A stretch of 64,000 nt of DNA. Source: Spirometra erinaceieuropaei (Eukaryota; Platyhelminthes; Cestoda; Diphyllobothriidea; Diphyllobothriidae). Under the pieces are notes generated by a model. That model was not told the origin of the DNA. It made no database searches and saw only the letters and a program-made list of their open reading frames with translations. Of the stretch, positions 1 to 10,214 are shown in pieces (the first letter of the stretch is position 1; every line of letters begins with the position of its first letter). Where the stretch lies: the NCBI GenBank assembly GCA_902702965.1, contig CACRXP010000069.1, positions 1,441,244 through 1,505,243 of the forward strand. Direction: 5' to 3'. The position numbers were made by a program, and so were the translations under genes.

Positions 1-330
1 CAGAGTCAAGAAGACCGGTGGTAGGAGAGGGCTCAGGTGGATGGCATGGCGTAAACCCGCACCTAGGGCATGCCAACACACCCCCTGGTCAACAACGCAA
101 ACCGACCGGAATTTAATACTACAACAACAAATAGGGGGCAGCACGAATCCCATCTGGCGTGGAGTGAAGTGGAAACAAGGACTGCTACCGCATCCCAGTG
201 TTGGCATTTGTTATGAATGCGTATTCCCTAATAACGTCTGCCGGACTCTGGTCTAGCCCATTAGTTGGTCCAACGCATCTGCCACGTGGCTCGTTTCAGG
301 GGCAGCCCAAGCCAACCACCCATTGGTTAA
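1..330 (+). repeat. Dispersed repeat R1, copy 1
   Basis: This stretch matches 22700-23170 along its length, including the aagaagaccgg segment, the ccctggtc...accaggat segment, the gttggcatttgttat segment and the ttggtccarcgcatctrccacgtg segment. A shorter match is at 38780-39010. Further partial copies lie at 700-790 and 14050-14180 (reverse) and 44830-44990. The family has no coding capacity that I can see and no recognisable terminal repeats, so it may be a SINE-like or other non-autonomous element. The copy is cut by the window edge. Confidence 0.6.
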
Positions 331-699
331 CAGGCTCGGACGATAAAAGAGAAAGAGAAAAAGAGAGAGAGGGAGCGTGAAGAGGACGCGCTTGAATCTA
401 ACAAGTGCTTGAATCTAACAAGTTGCGCCAAGAGCCATAGCCCTGAATGCTTCTAACTGACGGGATGATTTCGTCCATATCGGACCTGAGAGTCAGACTG
501 CTTTGGCTCGTTGTCAATGTGGTCTTTATGGCACTCGTATGTGCGGGACATCCGAGCAGCCCTTAGAGTAATCAGGGACACATCGATGGGACTCAATTTG
601 CCACTCATGAACGCGTTGTTCAGCTCCGCCACCGAGCTCACGCCCACCCACGGTTGTCTTGACATTTTCAAGACATTTGAGGAACGCAGGTGAGGGAAG
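331..699. other. No gene seen; short tandem duplication
   Basis: No recognisable coding sequence. At about 391-423 a 17-base unit (gcttgaatctaacaagt) is present twice in tandem. The flanking purine-rich gagagaaaga stretch is low complexity. Confidence 0.4.
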
Positions 700-790
700 A
701 TAGAGTGCGGAGGACGCTGGGCAAGTCTGCCTCACTGTAGTTTAATCCATGCGCAAGTTGCTGGTGCTGTGCCAGTCCGTGGACGTCATC
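700..790 (-). repeat. Dispersed repeat R1, reverse fragment
   Basis: Read on the minus strand this resembles 38740-38830, with the shared pattern of a short cacgcgcaag-like segment, a gap, then gtagatgctg-like sequence. It is degenerate and identified only by alignment by eye. Confidence 0.4.
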
Positions 791-1218
791 GCCCGCAGTT
801 ACAAGTTGCACTCAGAAAAGGTTTGCTACCCAATCGCTGTGAGGTTTTTTCACTGCCGTCTGCCATCCTTATGAGACTGTTAGTGCTTTGCGGAAAGAAT
901 GCTCAAAGGCTTTTTTCTGTGCTCGTTTTTAGGGAAATTGCACATTCTTTACAATCTCTGCCTGATAAATAGCGCAGTAAAGTTTTTAAAAAGTTACAAG
1001 CTCTTAAATGTCTTGAAAACGGACCGATATTTTTACTTGAGTCTGAAAATATTGAATTCCATCCTGCATGTTTGCTCTAATAAATTCACATATAACCCGA
1101 TACTCCCAGGAGGAAGTTGTTGTCTTCTCGCGAAATATTACAGTAGGTATGAAGCCCCGTGTAAACTTTGGAAGAATCTTTGGATTGCCTAATTTCCGCA
1201 AATATTCCTATGTTACAC

Positions 1219-2143
1219 TTGAAAAGTCAAGTTGGCAAACACGTGTTTGCGGTAATTCTTCGCCAGGCCAATACAGTTACATGAAGGAATGAAAATGTAC
1301 AAAATCAACATCTGCGACTACAAAAAAGAAAGAGGTATTCATGAGATTGCCTTTTGTAGGAGACGCAGAGAGCGAGCTAGTCAGACGGCACTTAAGTACA
1401 GCTATCACGAGGGCATTCGCCGCGGCGAATTTACGCGTATGCTTCACAAATTCTCCCCTCCTACGTTTGGGGGGTAAAGACAGACTACCGTTGGAGGCCA
1501 CATCAATGTGCTTTTATTCATTCACTTTCTCCTGTGGAGCAGGATACATCGGCCGCACAACGGGACGCCTGGTAAAGAGGGTTCGTGAACATATGCCTGC
1601 CTGGCTAGACAGAGGTGAGACCCGGTCGATTTCGAGTTCTATTCTCGCACATTTAATCGATACAAATCACCGAGTCGATGGCAAGGAAGCATTTCAGGCT
1701 GTCTATCGGACACCAGCAAGCTTCTCTAAAGGCCTACGCCAACGGATACTAGCAACGGCCGAGGCAGTGGCTATACGGCTAACGAATCCGGTGTTATGCT
1801 GTCTGAAAACCCTGACACAAGCGCTCTCCCTGCAGTGGCCAACGCCAACCCCAAGTGATAAAGACATGCCGCCCCAAATTCCTAATTACAGTGATGGGTA
1901 CTCCGTGTACTCAATCCAAGAACATCACTCAAAGACTCTCTTACCCCCCTCCCCTAGCTCTGAGGACCAAAACCCGCCGATCTGGTCATGCGGGCGGCGT
2001 GGAGATGATGAGTGTTAATGACTCAATAGTCCTTGAGACACCTATAAACACTGTTGATTTTGTACATTTTCATTCCTTTATGTAACTGTATTGGCCTGAT
2101 GAAGAATTGCCGAAAACACGTGTTGGCCAACTTGACTTTTTGA
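1219..2143 (+). mobile_element. Penelope-like fragment flanked by inverted copies of its tail
   Basis: A GIY-YIG coding segment (1341-2018) lies between two inverted arms of about 90 bp, 1221-1310 and 2052-2143. Each arm carries the same gtacaaaatcaaca, ggccaatacagttacat and aacacgtgtt blocks in opposite orientation. PLE copies commonly carry an inverted or partial second copy of their own end, so the arrangement fits the family. The right arm contains a ctgatga ... gaaa pair followed by the palindrome aacacgtgtt, which resembles a decayed hammerhead core but has no clear helix II. Confidence 0.65.
1341..2018 (+). pseudogene. PLE C-terminal region with GIY-YIG endonuclease
   Basis: The open frame of 225 codons begins inside the element. 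Residues 1-20 carry the LPFVG...S motif found just after the RT thumb in PLEs. The endonuclease core follows at about residues 65-80 (CGAGYIGRTTGRL), then a conserved EH..AW and SSSILAHLIDTNHRVD block. In PLEs this domain nicks the target DNA to prime reverse transcription. The RT part is missing upstream, so this is a 5'-truncated copy. The frame is intact across the domain, which suggests moderate age. The same family, more decayed, is at 14275-14766. Confidence 0.75.
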
Positions 2144-2354
2144 AGAATCGTTAATAATATTATAGGCAGACAACGAATATCTTCAACATTTGAAACGATC
2201 TCATAATTGATAGTTCGACAGTCGCAAGTGAAAACTCCCATTGCGGGCACGGAGTGGGCACGGCACTGGTCACATTCGCATGAATTGACGGGGCAGGCTT
2301 GCACAGCCTCCACTGCACTCGCTCCCCAACATAGCCGGTTGCTATGGCAAGACA
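2144..2354. other. No feature recognised
   Basis: Spacer between the PLE tail and the SINE-like unit. No motif was recognised. Confidence 0.3.
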
Positions 2355-2680
2355 ATGTCAAGACGGTAATGCCACTCTGCCTATAGTACGCGCCGCTGTG
2401 CGTTTGCTGGTTGGACTCGAGAGAGATCCCCAAGGCACAACGAGACGAGTGGGGTCCGCAACACGATCGATGAGCGATCATCTACCATTACATATACCCG
2501 ATCGCAACCGCAGGAGGACGAACCCCTGACTCAGTAGTTGGGGGGCGTTGTACAGGTCAGGGGGTCGAGCCCCAGGTGTACCCCCCACTTCGGGGTTAGG
2601 TGTGATTGGCTGACAACGACTAGTAAGCTAGAAATGACCATTCCAGTCTCCCTTGTCTTTGTCGGTAGTGTCATAATGTC
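2355..2680 (+). repeat. tRNA-derived SINE unit (modules X and Y)
   Basis: Module X (about 2360-2500, cgccgctgtgcg...gctggttgg...cgagagag) is followed by module Y, which has a degenerate tRNA-like head and a body ending ccattccagtctcccttgtc. The same X-Y order is in the tandem dimer at 33550-34040, and Y-X is at 61225-61490. The B-box-like segment here (gggggtcgagcccca) is eroded. Confidence 0.6.
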
Positions 2681-2684
2681 AAGG

Positions 2685-2860
2685 CAACCGGACACGGGCG
2701 CAGGTGCAGTGGCCGAAAGAGCTAAACAGCCCTTGTGCATAAATCACCCGTATCTGCTTTTGTCTCTGATGATGAGTTCTAGCAGGAATCCGAAACGTCA
2801 GGCTAATAAAGCTCTTGTCCCAGCGATCGTGTCTCCTTCTCCACAGCTGAACAGCCCGTC
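2685..2860 (+). mobile_element. Penelope-like element 3' tail
   Basis: The sequence matches the 3' tail of the PLEs at 18960-19100 and 39155-39319, including the gaatccgaaacgtcaggcta block, the aataaagctcttgtcc block and the gcgatcgtgtctccttct end. No coding part remains. The tail contains a hammerhead-like core, annotated separately. Confidence 0.75.
2756..2812 (+). ncRNA. Hammerhead ribozyme in PLE tail
   Basis: CTGATGA is at 2766-2772 and GAAACGTC at 2792-2799. Helix II (gagttc / gaatcc) has one mismatch. Helix I pairs gtct with aggc and, beyond an internal loop, gcttt with aaagc. Helix III is only the self-complementary ACGT, so catalysis would need two RNAs or two motifs pairing. Cleavage is expected after the C at 2799. 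Hammerheads in PLEs are established; activity of this copy is inferred. Confidence 0.7.
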
Positions 2861-2949
2861 TGCGAGTGTCCCACGGACTTACTACCCACTGCACGTACCA
2901 GGCTTCTGTAGTATCCTAGTTATAAACTATCAGGAGATCACAGGGGATG

Positions 2950-3955
2950 GGAGGAGGTGGGTTTTTTTTACAGATTACAACCCATCGAAAATTCCAAATC
3001 CTGCCATTATTCATGTGCTAATATAGACAGGACGTAATTTCCCACAAAATGAGTTAAAGCGGCTGTTTTTGCGTAGGTTCTGTAAAGATTTAATTTGATT
3101 TATACGGGCATCAAAAACCGGTTCGTGATTTCCTCATATGACTCAGTCAAAAAATAATAAAATACGTCCGTGTGACAACTGCGACTTGAGCAGTGTTCCC
3201 TGTTAAATCCGTGTGCCACACCGTAGAACTAAAATCTTCCAACTGCAGTCAAAGCTTCCTGAACTTCGACGTAGTATCGCGCATGCCGCGCGGACTGCGC
3301 TGTCTACCGAACGATGTATCTGCGCAGTTTTAAACTTTGGATGTAGGGGTGGCATGTGCTAAAGTCGTTTGCATTCTGTGATCGTTTTGAGTGCGTCCAC
3401 ACAAACTGAATGTGACTGTGATTCATGCGAAACTGTGCTTTCCGCGACATGTTGAGAGGCCACCGGTAATGTAGACGTGTGCGCACGCACAAGGTGAATA
3501 GTTTACGTGGGTGTTCTGTGGAGGATCTGTGTGAACACAACTGGTGTTCGGTGTGAGACAACTGTTTCACAGCCTTTTTGGATCGGGGTTAGAAAAAAGC
3601 TCAGAATGCTTCGGTTGTAGAGGTTCTCTTTCCGCAGTTGTGAGGAGGTTTCACATGACAAATGCCTGACAATAGCGAAGACCTCAGAACCGGCTGTCCC
3701 AACCCCTCAAATTCCTACAACCAACATGTCCCGACTAATAGCCGATGTCGGCCTCCCTGAGGGGGACTGAGCTTCTCGAGCAAGCAGTCTTTAGCAACAA
3801 ATGATGACATTAACCAAAAAAGCCTATTTTGGGACCGGGGAACTCAAATCATTGCGAAAGCTTGGCTGACCAAATTGTGATAAACTTGGCGTCCTCGGTG
3901 GAATTCAACGCATGACGGCATATTCAAAACAAGGTGTACAGTCACGTTCTAACTA
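2950..3955. other. No gene seen
   Basis: About 1 kb with no recognisable domain, splice-flanked open frame or repeat. An 88-codon minus-strand frame at 3304-3570 has no recognisable motif and ordinary composition for chance. Confidence 0.35.
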
Positions 3956-3959
3956 CTCC

Positions 3960-4075
3960 AACCAGGAGCCTTGTTTCTAACCAGACGAGGGTCAAGATAT
4001 CTGCCCAACCTACCGCAGTGGATGGAATCCGTCAGTTCTGATACAGTTAGCTCACTGGCCAAGCAGGTTATGAAG
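3960..4075 (-). repeat. SINE body fragment
   Basis: The segment gggtcaagatatctgcccaacctaccgcag...tctgatacagtta...aagcaggtt aligns with 29400-29490 and, in the same sense, with 41660-41720. All belong to the tRNA-headed SINE family seen complete at 29236-29728. The tRNA head is not preserved here. Confidence 0.55.
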
Positions 4076-4224
4076 AATAAGAAGGCACGACTGTTGAAAC
4101 AAGAGCCGTCGATTGCAGTTTCTGCACTGTCACCTCGGTAAGGAAGCAGGATATAGGAGATCCCATATGAACTCTTCCATTAGTTAGCCATAAATTGTGG
4201 GTACGATATGAGACGACACATTTG

Positions 4225-5100
4225 TTGTCGCTAAAAAGGATCAACTAGAAATGCTCCACAACACCATAAACTCAACTATTCCGGGAATTAAATACATGCA
4301 CGGAAAAGAAGTTGACACTAAACTTCAATTTCTTGGTGTTTTCATACGGCGAAAGACTGACGGAAAATTACACACGTCCGTTCACCGCGAATAAACATAT
4401 GCGGAATTAATTCTGCACTAAGAGAACAACAGTTCAATCGCTCATAAGCGAAGTACCATCAAAAGTCTGCTACATCGAACAAAAACACGTTGATCTGATG
4501 AAAAAATCTACCAACTTGGACTAAACTACCTGTTTGAATTATTTTTCTAGAACGGTTACGCTAGAGAGCTCGTACGTCGATGCATGAGACAACAAGAATT
4601 AAAAACAAAGAAACTAGATAGTTCTATTCAAGCGCCCCAAGTTAATACTTGGCGAATCGTTCCTTATATCAGGAATGTGCCTGAGGTCGTTGAAAGACAC
4701 GTGAGGAAACACTAAATAAAAGTGGCGCACAAGCCGACGACTACTTTACGCACCCAGCTTTTCACCCTAAGGATAGGGTTGGCTATCTCTACAAGAAGGA
4801 AGTCGTCCATAAGATCTCATGCGATGCCTGCGATGCTTTATATTATGACCAGACGGGAAAATCTGTCTCTACACGCGTTCACGAGCACCAGTTGGCAGTT
4901 ATAGGCGAGACCACTTGTCTCAAATGGCAATGCACACTCTTGACACTGAGAACACCTTCGCATGGGGCAAAACTCACATCATCGGAGTTTGCCCCTCTGA
5001 TAATAACCGAGAGTTTTTTGAAGCCATGCATTCCGACGAGTCATGCATCAATTGACACGGTGAGTTAGATGCACGTACAAAAGTCTCCGGACAGGTATTC
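4225..5100 (+). pseudogene. Decayed Penelope-like RT/GIY-YIG gene
   Basis: Across three frames the PLE order is readable: a YDDTFVV catalytic RT motif near 4208-4230, LQFLGVFIRR, IAHKRS, then VPYIRNVPEVVERH and VAHKPTTTLR at about 4660-4755, and an endonuclease core CDACDALYYDQTGKSVSTR at about 4827-4885. The terminal FFEAMHSDES block follows at about 5010-5050. In-frame stops and frameshifts interrupt it throughout, so it cannot be functional. This is a different PLE family from the one at 1341-2018. Confidence 0.75.
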
Positions 5101-5387
5101 GCCTTCCTTAAGTCGGAAGGAACTCTTTTAATGGTCTCCTCGCTGACTGTCAGTTGAGAACGCCAGTGATTCGTTTTAGAGTCTGCGATACATCTGGTAG
5201 TAGGGTTACGTCGTCTGAGCTGAGCTGTGGTGTAGCGTTCATTCGATGGGGAGCTGTAGACAGCCATGATGGTCTGAACGAAATTCTTCGGCTTACCGTG
5301 GTCACCGCGTCCTTGAATGCCCTCCATATAGTAATAATTTCAGACACTCTGTATCTCCTACGGTCTCCGCTTCACTAGCCTTTGACA
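5101..5387. other. No feature recognised
   Basis: Overlapping short open frames on both strands with no recognisable domain. Confidence 0.3.
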
Positions 5388-5389
5388 TA

Positions 5390-6379
5390 CAGTAGGTGGG
5401 CTACCTCATGAAATGTCAACCGAAATTCCGAAATGCGCTTTCGTTTCGAAAAGATTACTTAAGTATGGTTGTTAAACTAGTCAGCCTGCAACATAATTCT
5501 ATAATATGTCAGTTACCACAGGATGCCGGCTTTCGAATGAACTTCCTTTCGGCTGCATGCAACAACTGCACCCTGTAAAAATGACAACTTATGCAGCATG
5601 AATTTTTCTCAATGATTTTCGATATTCTTAAAAATTCGATTATTATTCATGAAAGGCATGCACAAACATATTCATTCATTTGCTCATTCGTAGAGAATTA
5701 CTTCTTCTTCCAATCTTAAACTCAAAGGAAGGATACAATTCGGTTTTCAAAAACCTTCCCAATTCCCAAATAATTATGAACTCGCCCTGCCGTTACATTT
5801 GGATTAAGGGTTTCCAAACCACGAGCCCTATATTCACCGCGTATGGAAAACCACACATTTTTCTACGGTAATAAAGGGAGACCATATAGGGTTCATAAAA
5901 TTTAGCAGTGGATTTAATCCATATTGTTACCTTTACAAGCGACATTAGTGAATGCAGAGACATGACGATTTATGAACAGCCATTTCATGGTATTTAAAAG
6001 TCTCGCAGTTAGAAACGTTTTAAAAACCGGATTATGTTCCTCGTTCGAGTATAAAATTAGACGGCGTAATTATCTACCGAATGAGCAAAAGAATGAATAT
6101 TCTTATGTATGTTTTCCATGAAATATAAGTGGACTTTTAGGGACATCGAAAATCAATGAGAAAAATTCATGCTACATAAGTAGTCATTTTTTACAGAGTG
6201 CAGTTGCTGCATGCAGCCGAAAGGAAGTTCATTCGAAAGCCGGCATCCTGAGGTAGCTGAACTATTATATAATTATGTTGCAGGCTGACTAGTTTTGCAG
6301 CCCTACTTAGTGAATCCTTTCGAAACGAAAACGCATTTCGGAATTTCGGCTGACATTTCACGAGTTAGCCCACCTACTG
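5390..6379. mobile_element. Foldback/MITE element, copy 1
   Basis: The element begins cagtaggtgggctacctcat and ends with the reverse complement, flanked by TA on both sides (5388-5389 and 6380-6381). TA duplication and CAGT ends suggest mobilisation by a Tc1/mariner-type transposase. The inverted similarity goes deep: the left arm encodes a 60-codon frame from 5396 whose reverse counterpart lies near the right end. Length is 990 bp. Related copies are at 8123, 24094, 42894 and 53799. Confidence 0.85.
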
Positions 6380-6381
6380 TA

Positions 6382-7430
6382 CAAGGAATGTGACCTTGAC
6401 TGCGTCAGTTTTGACGTTGGTTTAAGTCGGCCAGATGATATACTGGACATTTTCATCTTTGTTGCTAATCCTGCCCGGGTGCTGTCGACGTTCGCATCAA
6501 GCATGTATTGAGCCAAAGCCTGACCTATTTATCTCAATGTTTTTTATTTGCTCTCCCCATGAGTGTCCTCTTACGGGACTTGCCTCCCCTTTAGTTTCAG
6601 AATCATGCGAATGCTTAAGTCAAAGCAGCCGCCAGTCGAGCCTAATTTAGCTGTAGCTACTCCAAAAGATGCTTTTTCACCTTTCGTCCTTCTGGGGTAA
6701 AACATGACCTTCATCAGCAGCTGTCAGGTGCACGCGTGTGAGCTGATGCACATTCATCCGTAGTACATCCGAGAACAAATACCGATGATTGTTATGCATC
6801 AGGATGTCAGTATGGACTGAACCGATCCTCCAGCAAGCTTTATATACAATCAAGCGGGGTGCTGGCAGAACCAGCGTCGGGGGTTCTCGGTCCTCTAGGC
6901 CCAGAAAAAAACCCATACTCGCCAAGCCCTTTCACCGCCTAACCTTCTGGGTGTTTTTCCGTCTTCATGATTGCACAGCCGGTGAGTAACCGTATGCTTT
7001 AGTCGTTTTCGTCTACGGATAAACGTCAGTTGTGATTTTTCTCTTGCAGAATGCAAATTTCGCGCTTTTCTTCTTACCCCTTCGAGGTCACAACCTGGTC
7101 CTTTTGGCTGTCTGTGTGCTACGCATCTCCATGGCCTTAAAACCAGAGCTCAGTGCAGATGCTCACACGTTTCAACTCGGCGATGTGTCTTTCTGTCTCG
7201 GAAACACATGTCAGTGCTTAAAATCAAAACAGACACTGTCCGCTCACATCAGTGCCTGTTTAACTAACAAGAAGTATTGCACACGTAATCGGTTCCAGTC
7301 AACTTGGTCGTTGGCAAACCATTCAGATGATGTTGATCTCTGGAAGATATGCTAGTTTTCAACTCACTATTATGTCTTTTTGCATTCCAGTCAGAACATT
7401 AAGGGTACAAGAAACCGTTTTTCAACATAA
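6382..7430. other. No gene seen
   Basis: Short open frames only. A strong pyrimidine tract plus CAG precedes 7050 and is followed by about 100 open codons to 7355, but the translation matches no family I recognise and no donor or partner exon was found. Confidence 0.3.
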
Positions 7431-7439
7431 GCGCTATCA

Positions 7440-7775
7440 CTAAAAAAAACAGGCTGGTGAGATGTGGTTGTGTAGCCACGTCTGATGGATATAAGACTGT
7501 TGGGGTTGGGGCTAGGGGTTGTGGTTAAGGATTAGGGGTTAGGGCTATAAGCTAGGACTATGGTTAGGGGTTAGGACAACTATTTCTCATGCACTCAAAG
7601 TACGACCGCGCATTCCCAATAGGTTTTCTCTTGCATACAACTACTTGACCTTGTCGTCTGTGCCTTCACCCACCCCACCTGTAAAAACCCCTATGACCGC
7701 CGGTGCCGTATTACAGGTGGCCGGGGTTTGTTTACGTCAGGTGGGGCTACATAGCCCACATCTGACCCCAAAGGT
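7440..7775. repeat. TIR-bearing repeat with TTAGGG-like core, copy 1
   Basis: The ends are tgtggttgtgtagcc... and ...ggctacatagcccacat, which form a degenerate terminal inverted repeat. The interior (about 7495-7580) is a run of ggttagggg, attagggg and ttaggg variants resembling degenerate telomere repeat. An inverted full-length relative is at 48735-49095. Confidence 0.6.
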
Positions 7776-8122
7776 TATCATTCCATTCAGTAAAGATTCA
7801 TGATGTATGCAGGTGTCCGGAATCGTAATTTTTGGCTCTGAACTTTAAATGGTGGGCATAAGTCTGCCTCCAGTGGAATTACACCCTGTTCCACAATTAC
7901 ATGAGTATCCTTTTTAGCTACACTTTTTTTGTAATTTGCTGCAGATTGTCCTGCGATTTTGATCGACAGTTATAAGACAACGTAATTTGCTAGCGCTTTT
8001 CCAGCCTATAATGGGGATGTGGCGCAATGTGAATTTTGGAACGGTTGTCACCAGCCGACGAGTAGCACTCACTAATCGACTATTGGAGAAGACGCGTGAG
8101 GTGGAGTAAGTAATGCCACATA

Positions 8123-8910
8123 CAGTAGGTAGGCTGACCCACGAAATGTCAACCGAAATTCCGAAATGCACGTTAGTTTCAAAAAGGTTAATTAAGTAAG
8201 GTCGCAAAACTAATCCTCATGCAGCGTAATTCTATAATAATTCAGTTACCTCAGAATGACGGCTTTAGAATGGAGATTTTTCCGGCTGCATGCGAAAACC
8301 ATACTCTGTAAAAGCAGCATGCATTTTTCTCATTGATTTTCGATACTCTTAAAAATCAATTATATTTCATAGAAAAAATGCATAAAACTAATCACTCTTT
8401 TACTCGTTCGGTGAAAAATTACGTCTTCTTCTAATTTTATAACCGAAGGAGGGGTATTGTTCGGTTTTAAAATAGTTTCTAAATGTGAGATCTTTCAATA
8501 CCATGAAATGGCCATTCATAAAACCTCCTCTCTCTGCGTTTACCAATGTGGCTTGTAAGCTTAATAATTTGGCTCAAACACACTGGCAAATTTTATGAAC
8601 CCCATAGAGTCCCCTCGTAACACCGTAGAGAAATGTATTGTTTTCCGTAGGAGGGAAATATACGGCTTACAGTTTGGAAACACCGAGTGCAAGTGTAACG
8701 GCAGGACGGGTTCAAAATTATTCGGGAAATGAAAACGTTTTTGAAAATCGAGCTATATCCTTACCTCAAGTATACAATTGGAGGAAGGCGTAATTTTCTA
8801 CCGAATGAGCAAAAGAATGAAGATTTTGTGGATTTTTTCCATGAAGTATAACTGCGTTTTCAAGGGCGTCGAAAATCATTGAGAAAGATGCATGCTACTT
8901 AAGTAGCCAA
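8123..8910. mobile_element. Foldback/MITE element, copy 2 (truncated)
   Basis: It begins after TA with cagtaggtaggctgaccc and gaaatgtcaaccgaaattcc, the same terminus as copy 1. The homology runs to about 8910 (atgcatgctacttaagtag) and then stops, so the right terminal repeat is missing. The gypsy element inserted 80 bp further on does not itself explain the loss. Confidence 0.75.
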
Positions 8911-8989
8911 ATTATTCCTGAACCTGTGTAGGGGAACACCGCTCTTGATTCAGCCGAAGCTCTACTGTAATTTTATCACATCACGAATA

Positions 8990-9250
8990 TGTGGTGAGGT
9001 ACCGGACTAATTTACCTTTAACAATTTAGTCGCGTTTTCTTTGCCCGGATTGCTTGTTTCAATGTGACGAAAAACAACACACCTCTACTACCCGCCTTAC
9101 TGGCCTGCTTTGCTGTCACGCCCTGTAATCAGGTTACTTACCGTTCAGAATCTCTATATTATTCACTGCTCACTTTTATTTACTGACTTTAAAGCTAGGG
9201 GCTCGTGAGATATAACTCGTTATTTCGTGAGAACATTACCATTTACGTCA
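8990..9250 (+). repeat. 5' LTR of gypsy element
   Basis: It starts TGTGGTGAGGTACCGG and ends TTACGTCA, giving the usual TG...CA ends. It aligns along its length with 13515-13768, sharing ttttctttgcccgga, gttcagaatctctatatt and gctaggggctc blocks. The length is 261 bp, and there are several substitutions and small indels against the 3' LTR, so insertion is not recent. Confidence 0.92.
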
Positions 9251-9251
9251 T

Positions 9252-9269
9252 TGGTGACTCTCGACGTTA
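9252..9269 (+). promoter_or_regulatory. Primer binding site, tRNA-Trp type
   Basis: TGGTGACTCTCGACGTTA starts two bases after the LTR. It matches the tRNA-Trp 3' end complement used by CsRn1-type elements except for about two changes and one extra base. It would prime minus-strand DNA synthesis. Confidence 0.75.
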
Positions 9270-9399
9270 ACGCAGACTTTATACCTTTCTATGTCATAGT
9301 GGATAACATTTAACGTACTAGTTGTTTGTGAATTTCTATTCCATTGACATCTAAATTTCTCATGAATTCTGATATCTTACCATCTCTGTCTTAATTATT

Positions 9400-10203
9400 A
9401 TGTCTCATTACAACCAACAACTTGATGACCCCGACCAGTCCCTTCATGCCATCAGTTTACCTTGCCTGAATTCTGGTAACACGCTCCAGAACTTTACTCC
9501 GTCCGTATCGAATCAGCCTTTTATTCTGCTAACATTACCAAGGAGCTGGTGAAATACCACAAACTTGTGGAGGTCCTCCCCGCTAGTGTCATTTCTCATC
9601 TTCAGTTCTTCCTATCAAATCCTCCTGCAGATGCTCCATATTCCACGTTAAAGACAGAAATTCTTCGACTTAGTGCTGTGACCGACCGACAGCGGTATCA
9701 CCAGTCAGTTAAGGAGGAGTCATTGGGTGACCGGAGGCCCTCAGAACTTCTACGTCGAATGCGTTTTTCTCCTTGGAGACATGCAGGTTGACGATAAATT
9801 CGTCAGGGCGATGTTTCTAGAGCGTCTGCCTGCAGAAGTTCAAACTATCTTGGCATCCGGTTCTCAAGATCACACTGTCTCACAGCTGGCTGAAATGGCA
9901 GATCGAATGATAGAGGTGCAGCGGTTCCGGTCGCTTTCCGTTGCCCAGATCTCCACATCCTCATCGACAGCGAATGAGCAGTTAGTGAAGCAGGTGTCGG
10001 CCATGGCGGATGAGATGACCTCCCTAAAACTACAGCTCGCACGCCTTGGTTCCAGTTGCTCACGCAGCCGTCGTCGTTCCCGTTCGCGACCTCGGACTGC
10101 CGATAATACTTGGCACCACACTAATTTCGGCGTAAAGGCCCGTCGCTGCTCTTCACCCTGCTCTTTTAAGCCGAAACAGGGAAACCAGTCAGCCAGAGAA
10201 TAG
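9400..10203 (+). pseudogene. gypsy Gag, frameshifted
   Basis: An ATG at 9400 opens a gag frame that is broken at about 9520 and again at about 9740-9780. The readable parts are KYHKLVEVLP, LGDRRPSELLRRM, then MQVDDKFVRAMFLERLPAEV in the next frame. The C-terminus has an Arg/Ser-rich stretch and the block FGVKARRCSSPCSF, equivalent to the unusual nucleocapsid motif of CsRn1-type Gag. The first cysteine expected there reads Thr-Trp instead of Cys-Trp, so the metal-binding motif appears incomplete. Gag packages the element RNA. Confidence 0.8.
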
Positions 10204-10214
10204 ACGAGACCGTT

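Noticed and set aside
7050..7355. Exon after a strong pyrimidine tract
   Set aside because: About 100 open codons follow a good acceptor, but the translation (NANFALFFLPLRG...) matches no family, there is no donor before the stop and no partner exon.
7490..7585. True telomere or chromosome end
   Set aside because: The TTAGGG-like variants are few, irregular and enclosed by terminal inverted repeats shared with another copy at 48735.
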